Source: Parasponia andersonii
Taxonomy: Eukaryota; Streptophyta; Magnoliopsida; Rosales; Cannabaceae
Assembly: GCA_002914805.1 (NCBI GenBank)
Contig: JXTB01000337.1
Location: 305,356 to 369,355, forward strand
Direction: 5' to 3'
DNA length: 64,000 bases
The translations under genes were made by a program, and so were the position numbers. Position 1 is the stretch's first letter, and each line of letters opens with the position of its first letter. Below are positions 36,181-48,725 of this stretch, piece after piece. The notes beneath the pieces were generated by a model. That model did no database searches. It was not told where the DNA came from and saw only the letters and a list, made by a program, of their open reading frames with translations.

Positions 36181-36857
36181 GAACCAGACCAATTTCATTT
36201 ATTACCTTTTTCTTGTTATTTGCCATTCGTTTCTCCCTTAGTCAATACCAAGATCAATTCTTGGTCTCGGTTTCCTCAGCATCAAAAACTATATGTATTT
36301 ATTTCTTCATAATATTAATATGGCCTTACTTTTATAATAAATCCCACTAAGTTTAATCCTTATCCTTATTCTCCAAGTCATATACTTTGGTTAATTATTC
36401 CAACTTCTTAATTATATAATAGATTTTGAGATACCCGCTACTACTTCTCAGATCACTTTCTCATGTTCTACATCTGTGTGGTACTTATCAACTAACATAA
36501 CAGTTAATATTTAAATTTTGTAATTTAAATTACTTGCAGATTCGTGTGAAAAAATTATTTAGTTTATACGGCCCTTATTTACAACTACCTAAGTTATTTT
36601 CAGTACTATAAATACTTATAGATCCGTGATTCTGAGTTATTTTGCAAGCATAGTTGTAGCGTATATGACCATTGTTTGCAACCATTTATGTTAAATAAAA
36701 TATTTTATATTCTTATTATTTATTTTCAGTATTATTTATTCATATCTCTGACTGAATGACTAGAATTACTTATGTAAGTAAACGAATCATCTTTTTGTTT
36801 GTTTCTGATTAAATAGATAGTATCACATGCGTCAGAAACACTAGCTATCTAACACGT

Positions 36858-36882
36858 AGTGATGGTCATTGAAACCATCACT
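36858..36882. repeat. Short perfect hairpin
   Basis: AGTGATGGT and ACCATCACT (9-bp arms) flank a 7-base loop. It is too short for a plant microRNA precursor and may be part of a decayed repeat. Confidence 0.5.
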
Positions 36883-37242
36883 CTATTTACTTGCAGGTAA
36901 AGCTGTTATAGATATTAAAAATTCTCCGACATGTGAAATTGTATTATTACAAGTTTCTGTGTCATTTTCTTCATTTTCTACCATTATTTTGCTAATCATT
37001 AATTAAGTGTTCTTACATTTAATTAATTTCTCTATAATCAAATCACTAAAAAACACCTCCAGTACAAACAAGGGTTTTGCTCTAAAAAATTGAGTTTATA
37101 GTTAATTTTTCTAATTTTTGTTTCATGTTTAGAGGGTTTTTGCATTAAAAAACTTTAAAGAAAATTATATGTTATTTTTTCTTTTGAATTTGGATTTGTA
37201 TACTATATACTTTTTAATCTTGATGGATGATATATGAATCAG

Positions 37243-37690
37243 GTGGCTTTTATATTGGAAAGTGGAAAGATGATCAATATGAAATACCTGAAAATGGTAT
37301 TCATTCCAGGTCTGTTGATGATGACATGTGATCGGCAGCTGTCTGCGCTATGAATTACTGGAGTAAAAAACTGGTACGTAGTTTCACTTTTGTTTTGATT
37401 TGTTTTTTTTTTTATTCTTTTAAAAATACAAGAGAGAGAGAAATTGATTTGTAAGTTCTAACGATAATGTGATGTGGGGTGTAATGCAAATGTAATGTAC
37501 TGATGATTCATTCATGATCAGCGGAGTAGGGTGGTCGGGTTGAAAAAAGTTGAGAGAGCGAATGTCCAGCGCGTGGCGGGTACAATGTTTTATTTGGCTC
37601 TGAAAGGCACAGACAACAAATTCTATGAAGCTAAGGTTTTTAAGGATTTTCATCACAACTTTGGCTTCATGATATTTAAACGAGTTCCTT
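37243..37690 (+). pseudogene. Phytocystatin-like gene fragment, two exons, one in-frame stop
   Basis: Exon 37,243-37,373 (GFYIGKWKDD, later SAAVCAMNYWSKKL) follows an AG acceptor and ends at GTACGT. Exon 37,522 to about 37,690 follows CAG and reads VVGLKKVERANVQRVAGTMF, then YLALKGTDNKFYEAKVF. Both junctions are phase 0. The QRVAG motif fits the cystatin Q-x-V-x-G protease-binding loop, and the FYEAKV strand follows in the usual place. Cystatins inhibit papain-type proteases. The first exon has a TGA at 37,329-37,331, and no first exon or clear end is seen, so it is probably dead. A related, more decayed copy lies at 52,591-52,975. Confidence 0.6.
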
Positions 37691-37824
37691 TGGGAAAATT
37701 GAGTTATTTATTTATTTATTTTATTTTTTTGGGTGCATTAGAGTTTATCCATTAAATAAATATAGTCATAAATAAAATTGATAAAAATGTCCATTAGTTT
37801 GAATTTAGCTTTACACCATTACGT

Positions 37825-37930
37825 TTTACAATTTAATTTCTTTTAATGATCTCATAAATACTGTACTTGAAAATAAATTATTTAAACGACGTATTTTTAT
37901 TAACTAAAGTGAGTGTCCATATATCAAAGT
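37825..37930 (+). repeat. Second copy of the dispersed module at 8,725-8,870
   Basis: AATTTCTTTTAATGAT, then ATTTAAACGACGTATTTTT, in the same order as upstream of the sHSP gene. Non-coding. Confidence 0.4.
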
Positions 37931-38361
37931 AAAAAATACACATTTTTACGATGGTACTATACTTTGGAAAAACAAAAACCATAATTCATAAAAGTAAAAA
38001 TTTATAGGGTTGAGTAGATATATGGCTATTTTTAGGCCCATAAATCAATACATGATCACGGTCCGGTTATTATGAGAATATGTCCACACAGCATGTCTAT
38101 TGAAAATCTACAACCGAAAGTATCCTTGAAAGCCTAGAATCTACTTTCATTAACATTTTCCCTCTCTTTCGAATAGGTTCCGTCATTTTCTCGCCGATTT
38201 CCCTCATTCTCTAAATTTTCTCCTATTTTCTCCCACTTTCTCGTCACTTTCTCTAACTTCCAAATTTTTTTCACACATTTCTCTAACTCCAAATCATCTA
38301 TAAAAAATATTCTGAAAAGTAAAAAATCTTCAAAAAATCGCAGAATCCCATTTCCAAGTAA

Positions 38362-38523
38362 AGGTCAAAGTTCATCACTGAAAAACTCATATTCATCTCC
38401 GATGCTGATATCGTCCCTTACCTGGCCAAGACTCTCTTCTCCACCTCCGACATCACCCAAGAAGACCTCACGGTCACCATCCTCAACATCTCAATCGCTT
38501 CTGCTATTCCTCATATTTATTTG
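38362..38523 (+). pseudogene. ARM-repeat (U-box protein-like) fragment near the left end of the Mutator-like element
   Basis: An island of C-ending codons reads KFITEKLIFISDADIVPYLA, then KTLFSTSDITQEDLTVTILN and ISIAS. The pattern D-IVP-LA-LFS-QE-T-LNISI is that of armadillo repeats in plant U-box and ARM proteins. It ends abruptly at about 38,523 in AT-rich DNA. Codon use is unlike the neighbours, as expected for a captured host gene fragment (Pack-MULE behaviour). It could instead be an exon fused to the Ulp1 gene. Confidence 0.5.
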
Positions 38524-40025
38524 ATAATAATCTTGGTTCTATTGTTTTTGTTTTTGTTATGTGTTATTTGTTTTTATTTTTGTTTGGTATCATTCCCTTA
38601 CCCGTGCCATTCTCTCATGTTTTGATGTATATGCATATTCGATTCAATATCAACCTCTAAAATTTTGTTCATAATAATCCTCCAATGCATTATATATATC
38701 GGGATTCTTTGACTTATGTTCAGTGTATGAATTTAGGAAAATGGTTCATAAATTTTGTTGTTCATAATTTGGGTCTATTATTTTGTTGATTGATTTATGA
38801 ATATATTATGAACTCTAGTCTTCAATTTTTGAGTTTGAGTCTATATGAATTTGGATGATAGATTTTAGGGTTCATGTAATTTTTATAATTTTTTGAAACC
38901 TGTTTGGTAAATGAACTTGGCTATCTGGTTCATAGATTATTGTTTGGATATATGGATTCTTATTATCTTCATGAATATCAAATATTTGATGAAATGCCAA
39001 AAAGGAATATTGTACCAATCAAACTTTATATAGGGTATATGGTTCATAGACTTTAAAGTTCATACATGATTTATTATATAATTCATGTTGGTAAGTGCAT
39101 TATAGTTCTTTTATGTATGAATTTACTTTTTTTTTTTTTTTGTTGAATCAGATTAGAGATAATTAAAATGAATTCATAAGAGTTATTTGTAGTTCAAAAC
39201 TAATTCAATTTGGTACATAGATTTGTATTGTGGTACATTGATTCAAAGAAGCAAAGCAGTTTTATCTAGTTGCATCTCCATTGACTTCGTGAACTCCCTT
39301 AAGTAGTTCATAGATTATTGGGTACCAATCAACAATTAAAAGGACGACAATAAGTACTTAATATACAAATTCAGATATAGTAGAAGTTAGGCATAACCCA
39401 TGGTAGAAGATTTTTCATTTCGCATGGCCATCTCTCTAAATTAGATCCTAAATCTGTTATAAGTACTGAAAATAATAATTTTCGGAAAAGAATCACAAAA
39501 CATCGCAACCGTTTACAAAAAAACACTATGAAATAGAAATCAAGTATGTTGTATGTGATATTAATCAAAGAAAATGCCGAACTAAATACTACTTTTGAAC
39601 ATAATAGCAATAATTACTAATTTTTATTTCATAATATTAGTAGGTATTGATTACTTATATTTTTATAAACCATGTGCTATATTTACTATATTATCTAGCA
39701 AAATTAAGTATATATTTACCATAACTTAGTAATATCTACCTGAACTGAATTTGTATCTATCAAAAAAAAATTTGAAGTCTAAATCATGACTTTTGCATAT
39801 TGATTCACATATTTTTCAGTATTTGTTTAATTTATATTTAGTTAATATTTTTATGTATTTCATTCATAACCTTGTGTATTTGGGTCATATTTTTGCAGAT
39901 TTCCAATAAAAATAAAATACATTATACTGGAAACTGAGTGGGATGAACCAAAGAAAATCCAAATAAATTATTCCAAGGTACATATACTGCAACTCATCTA
40001 TGATAAGATGAGTGTACAACAGTAG

Positions 40026-40600
40026 AGCCAATTCAAGAATACATACTTTGGACATTTCATCAATGTGAGAGTAAGAAAAACCATCCCACAACTTGTTCAC
40101 TATTTGTTTTTGAGATTGATACCATACCCCAGCAGTGATGAAGTATGGTTCAAGATTAATGGACTCAAATATATATTTGGTCTAAAGAAGTATATATCAA
40201 TTATAGGGCTAAAGACCAAAAAAGCAATAGACTTGAAAAAACATAATCTATAAGGTATAGGAGGTTTCAGAAAATTTTTCTCTCTTGAAAAAAAAAAGTA
40301 AAGAAACAAGAGATTAGAGAAAAATTTCAATCATATGGTGGGAAGAATGATGAGATGATGATAAAGTTTTGCAAGCTATACATACTTTCAGATTTCTTGA
40401 TTGGAGATCAACAAGAACTTATCAAAATAGAATATTTTGATATGGTAGACATAGATTAGATGTGGGAGGACTACCATTGGGGAAGAACCTCATTTGAAAA
40501 AACAATAGAGTACATCAAGTCGACACCTAGCAAGCACCATCTCTCTCAGTACCCCCTATATGGGTGTTTAGTTGCTCTTCAAATTTGGGTTATGAGATAC
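40026..40600 (+). pseudogene. DUF1985 domain of the Mutator-like element's Ulp1 gene
   Basis: From about 40,029 the frame reads FKNTYFGHFINVRV, then LVHYLFLRLIPYPSSDEVWF and KINGLKYIFGLKKYISIIGL, the start of DUF1985. The rest is in another frame at about 40,336-40,600 (WEDYHWGRTSFEKTIEYI; YPLYGCLVALQIW), with a TAG at 40,457-40,459. DUF1985 accompanies Ulp1 domains in plant Mutator-like elements and is found in VANC-type anti-silencing proteins of VANDAL elements. This copy is broken, by a frame change or an unrecognised intron plus the stop. Confidence 0.7.
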
Positions 40601-41119
40601 TAACAAACATGGGTATATATATATATATATTGAGTCAAAAGGACATTTGTATCCAAGAATCACAAACTAGGATTCAACCAAACAACCCAATTTTGATGAG
40701 CTGTCTGAAAATATTTTCCAAGACCCTGATGTAAGTAACAAATTCATAATTTTTATATAGTGATTGATGTTTCTTTTTATTTTGTTAATCAGATTCATGT
40801 TTCTATTTCTAAGTAGATCATGATTTTTTTTATAATCTTGAAGTATTTCCTTGCTTAAGATTAAACTATTTCCAGGACCCTAATGTAAGTACATGGTTCG
40901 TGTTTTCATGAATTTTAAACTAATTCATGACATTCGTATAATTTTTGGATTAAAATGCTAGTAGTTGATAATGTTAATATACAAGTATATGAGAATTATA
41001 TAATGGCTCATAGATTTTTGTTATTGGTACAAAGATTTTATGATTGTGATTAAAATGAATATACCATTTCGTAGTTTTTTATTCTTATTGGTGTAGTTCA
41101 CTTCAAGAGATTCACTTGA

Positions 41120-44100
41120 TTATTTTAGGCTACTTACCTTGAAATGTTCTATAATTCCGATGAGCTGATGGAGTACATGGAAGAATTTAGAGAAGATGAA
41201 AATTTTGTAGAAGAAGAATATGACGAACTACTTCTGCTGAAGAAATACCAAAGCATCTTCAGCTAGAGAACATAATCAGACAGAACAGGCAGATCATAAA
41301 GGAAAAAAAAGAAATAAAGGACCAGATGGACTTACTAGAAAGAATGGTTGTTGAGATACATGCAAAAATTTTCCCTGAACAATATGCACCTGGTCCGAGC
41401 AATGCAGTAGTAGTAGCTGACAAAGGAATGCAGGAGACTGCTGAGAAGAAGGAAGCTGCTGACAAAGGAGCTGAGCACGAGGAAACTGTTACACAATAGA
41501 ATTATAGTGTAGTTCAGGTAAATAATCAAAAACTTTGTTTGCTTCATTACTTTTATATCTTGGTTCATTTAATGAATGATTTTTTTTCCCTGTAAAGGAG
41601 GTCATTCAGGAGCAAAATATTGATGAAATACAAGTAGAAGAACAACAAAAGAATGATATGCCTGAAAATATAGTTTCTTAATATCTCAGAATGGTTTATG
41701 ATTTTTGAACTTGGTTCAGAAATCATGCATGTAGTTCATGATATTATATATATGATTCACAAGTTTAATATTACTACGTTCTTATGCTTGTTTATGAATG
41801 TACAAAACTTGGAGAGTAGTAGCAAGAGCCAACTAAAAAGACTAACACAGGAAAAGCTATTATGGTGGATGAGGTACATACAATATAGTTAAATACATTT
41901 ATTTTGATTAACTTTACATTCAAAGCATTTTTGTGATATTTTAGGTTGGGGAAAAAAACACAATAAATGAAAAGGATGATACAAGCAACCAAGAAAATGA
42001 GAAGGAAGACAAAAACAAAGAAGAAAAATAGGTGTATCAAGATAAGGTATCTAGAATTATTAACAGGTTTTGATTATACTTGGTTCATGAGGTTTTCTGA
42101 TTAGTTCATAGACTTATTAACTTAGTATATGTGATAATACACTAAGAAGAAAAATCATTTCATTGGGCATAATATATTATAATCAGAAAACCAAGGTCAT
42201 ATATAAATAAGCATCAAATCTGAATATGCAGATACTGGATAATGGTAATAACAGTTGCAACAAAATCAAAGAGTCACATACTATAGAAACAAACCAAGGA
42301 GAGAAAAACTTGGATGCAGAATTGATATATTAATTAACCATTTATATGATAAATGTTTACATACATAATATTCTATAATTCCAACTTAATTAAAATGAGT
42401 TTCATCAATGAGATATGTTCGGTTTATAGTATTTTCAAAATGGTACATAGCTTTTTAATGTGGTGCATCAATTTGAATTCTAATAAATATGGAAAAAGAT
42501 TTTAAAAGACAATAATCTTAAGTTCAGTAATTTTTAGATTTTAAAGTTATATAGCTAATTTTGATCCTTCGTTTATTTGTATAACTATAAACTCAAAAGT
42601 AATTTAAGATTTTCCAACAATTTATGTCTGATTTATTACTTTTCTTATATGGTACGTAGGTTTTTATTCTTGGTACATGTAATAATATACAAAGAACATC
42701 AACCCAACGTAAATAAGGATAAAAACTAGTTCTAACTTTTTCTATTTAGTTCATAGAATATTTAACTTGGTATATGTGATAATGTACTGAGTAGAAAATT
42801 GATTTCATTTGACATTATATATCCTAGTATATGCTCACTTAGTTTATCATATTAGTTTATACGACTAGGTCAATGAAAAAAAGGTTGAACAAGCAGCAAC
42901 ACAAGTAGCAGAGAAGAAAAAGGACAATAAACAACCTAAAGTAAAGGTAAATATTTTTCATTGCAGAATAAAGCAATTCTAAAATCATTATGTACTTATA
43001 TACTAAATATAAGAATTGATTTCATTTTATAAGAGGCTGTTAAGACCAAAATAGCTACTATTGGACCTAGAAAGTCTCCACAAACAACAAAGGAACAAGC
43101 TAAAGGGGAATAAGCAGCTACTAAACTAAAACAAAAAAGAACAAAAACACCAGCAAAGAGAATTCATCAAAAGGAAGCAATTAAGGAGGAAGTAAAGAAG
43201 GCGAAGCTGGATTTGCCCAACATAAAAGCATGTGCATCGAAGCCCATAGACAATAAATAAATATTTGTTTCATCGTTATAGATTTAGAAACTAGTCTAAT
43301 AGTTTATGTTCCTAGTTCATGACTGAAAAATAAGTTTATGTTTCTAGTTGACAGCTAAAAAAAGAGTTAATGGTTTATGTTTCTAGTTTATATTTTTGGT
43401 TGATTGTACTAGTTTGTAGTTTATGGTACATTTTTTTTTGTTTAAAATAAACCTTATTTACATAATTTTAGATAACAATGAATATATGTTTGATAGGTTT
43501 ACTGCATTTTGTATTATTGTGGTGGTTCATATAGAAAACTATTTGATTCTAGTATTGTTACTAAAGTATTTAATCCTTTGGTACATGAGATATATATATA
43601 TATATATATCATGAATTACATATTAAAACCGATGAACTATAAAGGTAAAATAATATACCAATTTGACCAACATATGAAAATATTAGTACATTTTGAATGA
43701 TATATGACTTTGTATACTAGATATGGAAAATCATATACCTAGCAAAGAAATCTATATACCAGCTACCGAAATATCACACAATAAGGTACAAAATATATGG
43801 GTAAGTCAGATGTATTTATCCTTCAACAAAAATATTGTAACATTGTATTTGCTATACCTGTGCTAATTATTTATCTGTGAATCATTGATATAAGAGATGA
43901 ATGTCTACGGGAAGAGAAAAATTAAACCAAGAGCAATCGAGAAATCTCCATACACAACCAAATTTGGATCAATAGAAAGACAACTCTCGAGAGAAAAAAG
44001 AGCAAAATTAGAGAGTCCAATAACAACTCCAGACTCTCAACCAAGCTTTGACCTCGATTTAGGGCCTTTGCCGACAACTCTATTAAGACAAATATCACTG

Positions 44101-44226
44101 AATTTAGGAATAAAAATGTTAAAATACCAGCTATTCACATTGGACTTGGACGAAAAACTAATGAAAATATTAGTAGACAGCTTTGAGGATTGGTTAAAAA
44201 GGGATTTCAACAATAGAACGGGGTAA
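41120..44226 (+). pseudogene. Middle exons of the DUF1985-Ulp1 gene (charged linker)
   Basis: Several exon-like pieces lie in order. There is an acidic piece at about 41,130-41,260 (YMEEFREDENFVEEEYDE) and Lys-rich pieces at 42,880-42,950 (AEKKKDNKQPKVK) and 43,035-43,230 (KTPAKRIHQKEAIKEEVKKA). A 109-codon open stretch at 43,897-44,226 (KRKIKPRAIEKSPYTTKFGS; later PDSQPSFDLDLGPLP) is typical of the region before the Ulp1 domain. They are separated by AT-rich introns full of the TGGTWYAT motif. Exon edges are not certain. Confidence 0.5.
43591..43609. repeat. (TA)n microsatellite
   Basis: Short TA run in an intron of the Ulp1 gene. Confidence 0.9.
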
Positions 44227-44719
44227 GAATCTTTGAAAAATGAATGACATAGATATTTTTAGTTGAAAGTGAAAATAATAACAAATTTCTTTCATAGGAA
44301 ATATGATACTCAAGTCCCAGTAAAAACCAAGTCCTAGTTTTATTGCCTTTGAAAGCAAACATAAATGATTAGTAGCTACGTAAAGTTATAATTATTTGGT
44401 GTATATGTTAGGTCTCTAAAGATTAAATATGGGTACATAATTTTTATTGAATAGTACATGAAGTTTATTGTATGGTATATAACTTATTGAACTGGGTATA
44501 TAAGATAAAAGAATCAAAATTTGACGTGGATTTTTCGAATTTGTTCAGCAAATTAATGTTATTTTCAACTATCTACGAAAATTACTTCATGAAATTATTT
44601 GTTTAATTCATGAATTTTTCTGTTCAATTCATAGATATTTATTTTTATCGATTGTACATATTCCTCAAGTGCACACATTCATGAGCTCAAGTGCACATTC
44701 CTGTAATATCCAATTTCGT

Positions 44720-44962
44720 AAGTTATATGAATTTTAGAATCTGGTATATATCTAGTATATGAATCTTAGTATCTGATATATGTATTTAGGTATCTGGTAT
44801 ATATATATTGGTATTTGATATATGAACTTAGGAATCTGGTTGATAGGTTTATGTATTTGGATATATGGTATATGAATTTGAGAATCTGGTATATGTATTT
44901 AGGTATCTGGTTTATGAATTTGGGAATCTAGTCCATATATTTTTATTTTGGTATATGAATTG
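44720..44962 (+). repeat. Degenerate ~22-bp tandem array carrying the TGGTATAT motif
   Basis: Units such as TCTGGTATATGTATTTAGGTA and GGTATATGAATTTGAGAATC repeat about ten times, each with the TGGTATAT core or a one-base variant. It lies in an intron between the linker exons and the Ulp1 domain. Confidence 0.75.
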
Positions 44963-45146
44963 CTGAAAATGAGCATTTGTGGCTGCTTCTAATATGTGTT
45001 GAATGTACTAATTGTTTAATGTGTCACAATACCATTGATTGTGTTCATCAATATTGTATAGTTATAAATGACAATTTGTTATAATATTGTTTGGTTGATA
45101 ACTTTATGTTTGTAGCTCAAAGTTTTGTGAATGTTATTGTTGAATA

Positions 45147-45965
45147 ATGACCTATGTTTCTAAATTTGTACAGTACATCAATGTCATTTTCTATTATTTA
45201 CAGAATAAGATTCGATACAATAACAATTTGTTCACAAAAAGATCAATCACTCTAGATGCTATTTGTGACAACTACGTTAAGAGAGCATGGACAGAATATA
45301 TTGATGATAAAATAAAAGAAATATTTACTTGGGACAAGAAGTCTCAATCCTTTCTAGTAAAATGTGTCAATGGAAAGAGTATGACAGTGAGTAGAAAGTG
45401 GTCCGAAGTAGATTATGTCTACATACCTGTCTTCATGGAAGAACTTAAACACTGAGTGCTTACTGAAATAGACTTGACAAAACAAAAAATAAATATCTAT
45501 GATAGCATGACATCACTAGTACATCAAAATAAGGTAAGGGAAGTACTTACTATCTACACAATTATGATCCCATTTCTCTCGGAAGCTACGATATTTTATC
45601 AGGAGAGAAAGGAGATTAGCAAGGGAGACTTCGCCTTGCACTTTATAGAAGATATTAAAGTACAACAAATGAGTAAAATAACTCTACAAAATCAATACTG
45701 GTATATAGGAAATTATCTGTGATACATGAAATTCAATACGTAGTATATGGCTTATAAACTTAGTTTGACAATTTAATTTGGTACATTCTAATTTGAACGT
45801 GGTATATGATTTGTAATTCTTGGATATAGTTTGTAAAAATTGACAATTTCTCTGATGAAAGCAGGAGTGACTGTGGGATGTTTGTAATCAAGAGAATAGA
45901 GGCATTGATGATGGATATAGATGTAAAAGAAATCATACAAGATAAAATAGCATTTTGTCCATAAA
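45147..45965 (+). pseudogene. Ulp1-type (C48) peptidase domain of the Mutator-like element
   Basis: 45,147-45,452 reads INVIFYYLQNKIRYNNNLFT, then RAWTEYIDDKI and VDYVYIPVFMEELKH. This frame continues at 45,456 as VLTEIDLTKQKINIYDSMTS, interrupted only by TGA at 45,453-45,455, where the family usually has Trp after the catalytic His. A last exon at about 45,868-45,965 gives SDCGMFVIKRIEALMMD. The His (LKH), Asp (YDS) and Cys (DCG) blocks are therefore all present. Ulp1 proteases remove SUMO; the role of those in transposons is not settled. One stop in the domain makes this copy probably inactive. Confidence 0.75.
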
Positions 45966-47330
45966 AAATGACAGATAAACTTTATTATTGGACAGATAAT
46001 AAGACAAAAATAGAATATACAAATGATACGGAAACGGGAATATGACTTGGGTTATTGTACTGAACAAAAGTATGACAGTGATATAGAAAATATCGTTCTC
46101 TTTTGGTTTAGAAAAAATAGTATAATATTTTAGTTTTTTGATTTGACAAGGATTATTGTACTAAATACTTTTAATTTTGAACATATTGAATACTAGAAAA
46201 TTTTCTCATTGCTTCTAAACTGTCACTTATTTGCTTCAAGTTATTTACTTTGTGGTGTATACTTAAGTAATCTAAACTGTTTAGGAACGATAATATTTTT
46301 TCTTCATGGATCTTACGAATTGAAACTCAATATATACACTCAAAATGCCATAATATATATATAAGTTAGTCATTATAATTCATATAATTTAAACAAGGTA
46401 TATATGGAAAATGGTATATAATTTAATATAACATGATAAAAGTTTAATATACCAAGAACAAATATTCATATACCTGGGAATGAGAACAGAGAAACAAAAT
46501 AACAAAAATATCGAATATCTAAATTAAGAAATCTAGTATATAATATCTATACCATGACAAATATTCCATATACTAAGACCAACAATTCACTTATCTGAAA
46601 GTTTAGGAATAAAAGCTAGAAACAAAATAACACGATCCTATACTTAAAGTAAGAAATATGAAATATAGCTCCATATATTATGACAAAAAATTCAATGTGT
46701 AAGAGCAAATGGAAAGAATAAAAATATTGAATTTCTCAATATAATGAATCTGAATTTGGTACATAACTTCATATACTATGAAAAAATATCTATATATCAT
46801 GACCAAAATTTCATGTATCAACATATAGAAGGAAAAAAAAACTCTCTGTTTGATAACAAAACAAACTATAAAACCAATAAAAAGAGACTACTAATCCCCA
46901 CGGCTTTTTTTTCTCTTTGAAACACAGAATTTAGTAAGAATTGGATTTCGGAAAGTTTTCTGATTATGCCCAAATTGCTTGCATTGACCACACTTGACTT
47001 GATTTTTTTTATTAAACTCACTAGCTGAAAGAATCCATTTCTTTTTTGGCCTACCAGCACTGGTTTTTTTAGTACTTGGTAGAAAAATAACTTGCCCTTT
47101 TATAAAGTTTGGCATATCCCAATCAGCTTGGCTTCCAAGTGGGCAAACAATTTTGTCATAAGTATTTTGATAAGCAGTCTTCTTGAAAAAGTGAGATGTG
47201 TAGTTGCAAATTGAACCTACTCACTACAACACATACATGCGATCATGGAATAACTTCAAAATCCCACCTTTTATAACTATAAGTACGTTGTGCCAAATGT
47301 ACAATAAACTCTAAATTCTTGTAACGGACT

Positions 47331-47332
<2 letters not shown>

Positions 47333-47369
<37 letters not shown>
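47333..47369. repeat. (AT)n microsatellite
   Basis: A 37-bp AT run between two transposase exons. Confidence 0.95.
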
Positions 47370-47373
<4 letters not shown>

Positions 47374-48540
47374 AACCGTATGAACCTAATTATAAAAACA
47401 AAATAGAGAGAAAATAAAAGACGATACTAAATATAATGAAATCAATGAATAAGATATATTAATCAAACTGGTATATATAATAATATACCACATTTAAAAA
47501 GATATATAACAAAACAAATAATCAATATACCAGATGCAGAAAAAAGAGCACAAAAAAAACCTAACTTATAGTCATTATCCGTGCAAACTCAATTTGTTTT
47601 CGCACTTCTTCTTTTGCCCAAAGAGTAAGGACCAATTCTAGGTATGAAGTTGCAAGAGAATAACGAGAAAACTAATCTTGTATCTTCTGTCTTATTGCCT
47701 CTAGTGAAGGAATAACTGATACAGACATCCTCAACTAAAGAAAATATAAACATATTAATAAATCAACATACCATATACCATAAACAAATATATAATACAT
47801 TAGTTTTTCTTCATAGTTCATACAAATATGAACTAAGTATATAAATTCATATACTATAAACAAAAACAAATATACCTAGCAAAATCTTGTTTGACTCAAA
47901 ATCGAATTCATGCTTTCAGATATATTACTTGTCATTATATTATATCTTCTTCTAGTAGCATAACAACGAGCCCATCTTGCATGCCCAATATCTTCTAACG
48001 AGTAATTATGAACCTCTGGTTTGATATCAATCATTTGTTGCATAAAATTATTAAAATCAGACTTAATATATGCTTTCGCATACTTTTCAAACAACTCATC
48101 ATAACCAAGAAACTTCATATGAGTCTTCAAATTTTTTAACAAATGATACATACAATAAATATGCTCAGCCTCTGGATATACAAGAGGTACGACATTTAAC
48201 ATACTAGGGTACCTATCTGAAATAATCACTAAATCTATATGAATCCTTATGGCACTCCTTAAATGCTCGAAAAAACAATGCCAAGATGAGCTATTCTCTG
48301 AATCACCAACACTAAAGCCTAGAGGGAAATATGATTATCAGCATCCTTCATAGATGCAATAAATAGTACACCACGAAAATGCAATATCAAAAAGGTCGCA
48401 TCAATTGATATAACTAGCCTACAATGATGCCAACCTTTAATGAAAACTCCAAATGCCATAAAAAGATATAAGAAATTCCCATTTTTATCAACTTCATAAT
48501 CAATATATGAACCTGTAATAAAAAAAAATACATACTGGTT

Positions 48541-48725
48541 CAGTGGGTACGTATACACATGTACCCACTTATAATATCCATATACCAAACACGAAAACAC
48601 ATATACAACCAAAAATTAGAACACATATTGGTTTAGTTAGTACATATACACATGTACCAAGTTATAAACATCATGTGACAAACACGAAAAAATATATACC
48701 AAAAAAATTAGAACAGAAAAACAAA
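48541..48725. repeat. Tandem duplication (~95 bp) in a transposase intron
   Basis: Both copies carry GTATACACATGTACC or ATATACACATGTACC, AACACGAAAA and AAAAATTAGAAC. The first copy has the palindrome GGGTAC...GTACCC. Motif cores (ATATACCA, ATGTACCA) occur in each. Confidence 0.7.

Larger units (their letters stand above)
34690..37109. repeat. Pair of ~38-bp inverted termini enclosing 2.4 kb
   Basis: 34,690-34,727 (AAAATTAACTT, ACTCAATTTTTTGGAGCAAAA, TCCC) is the inverted match of 37,071-37,109 (AGGGTTTTGCTCTAAAAAAT, TGAGTTTATAGTTAATTTT). They may be the ends of a composite non-autonomous transposon that includes the foldback and the LTR-like piece. No coding content was seen between them. 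Confidence 0.45.

Noticed and set aside
36858-36882. MicroRNA precursor
   Set aside because: The stem is only 9 bp and the flanks do not extend the pairing.
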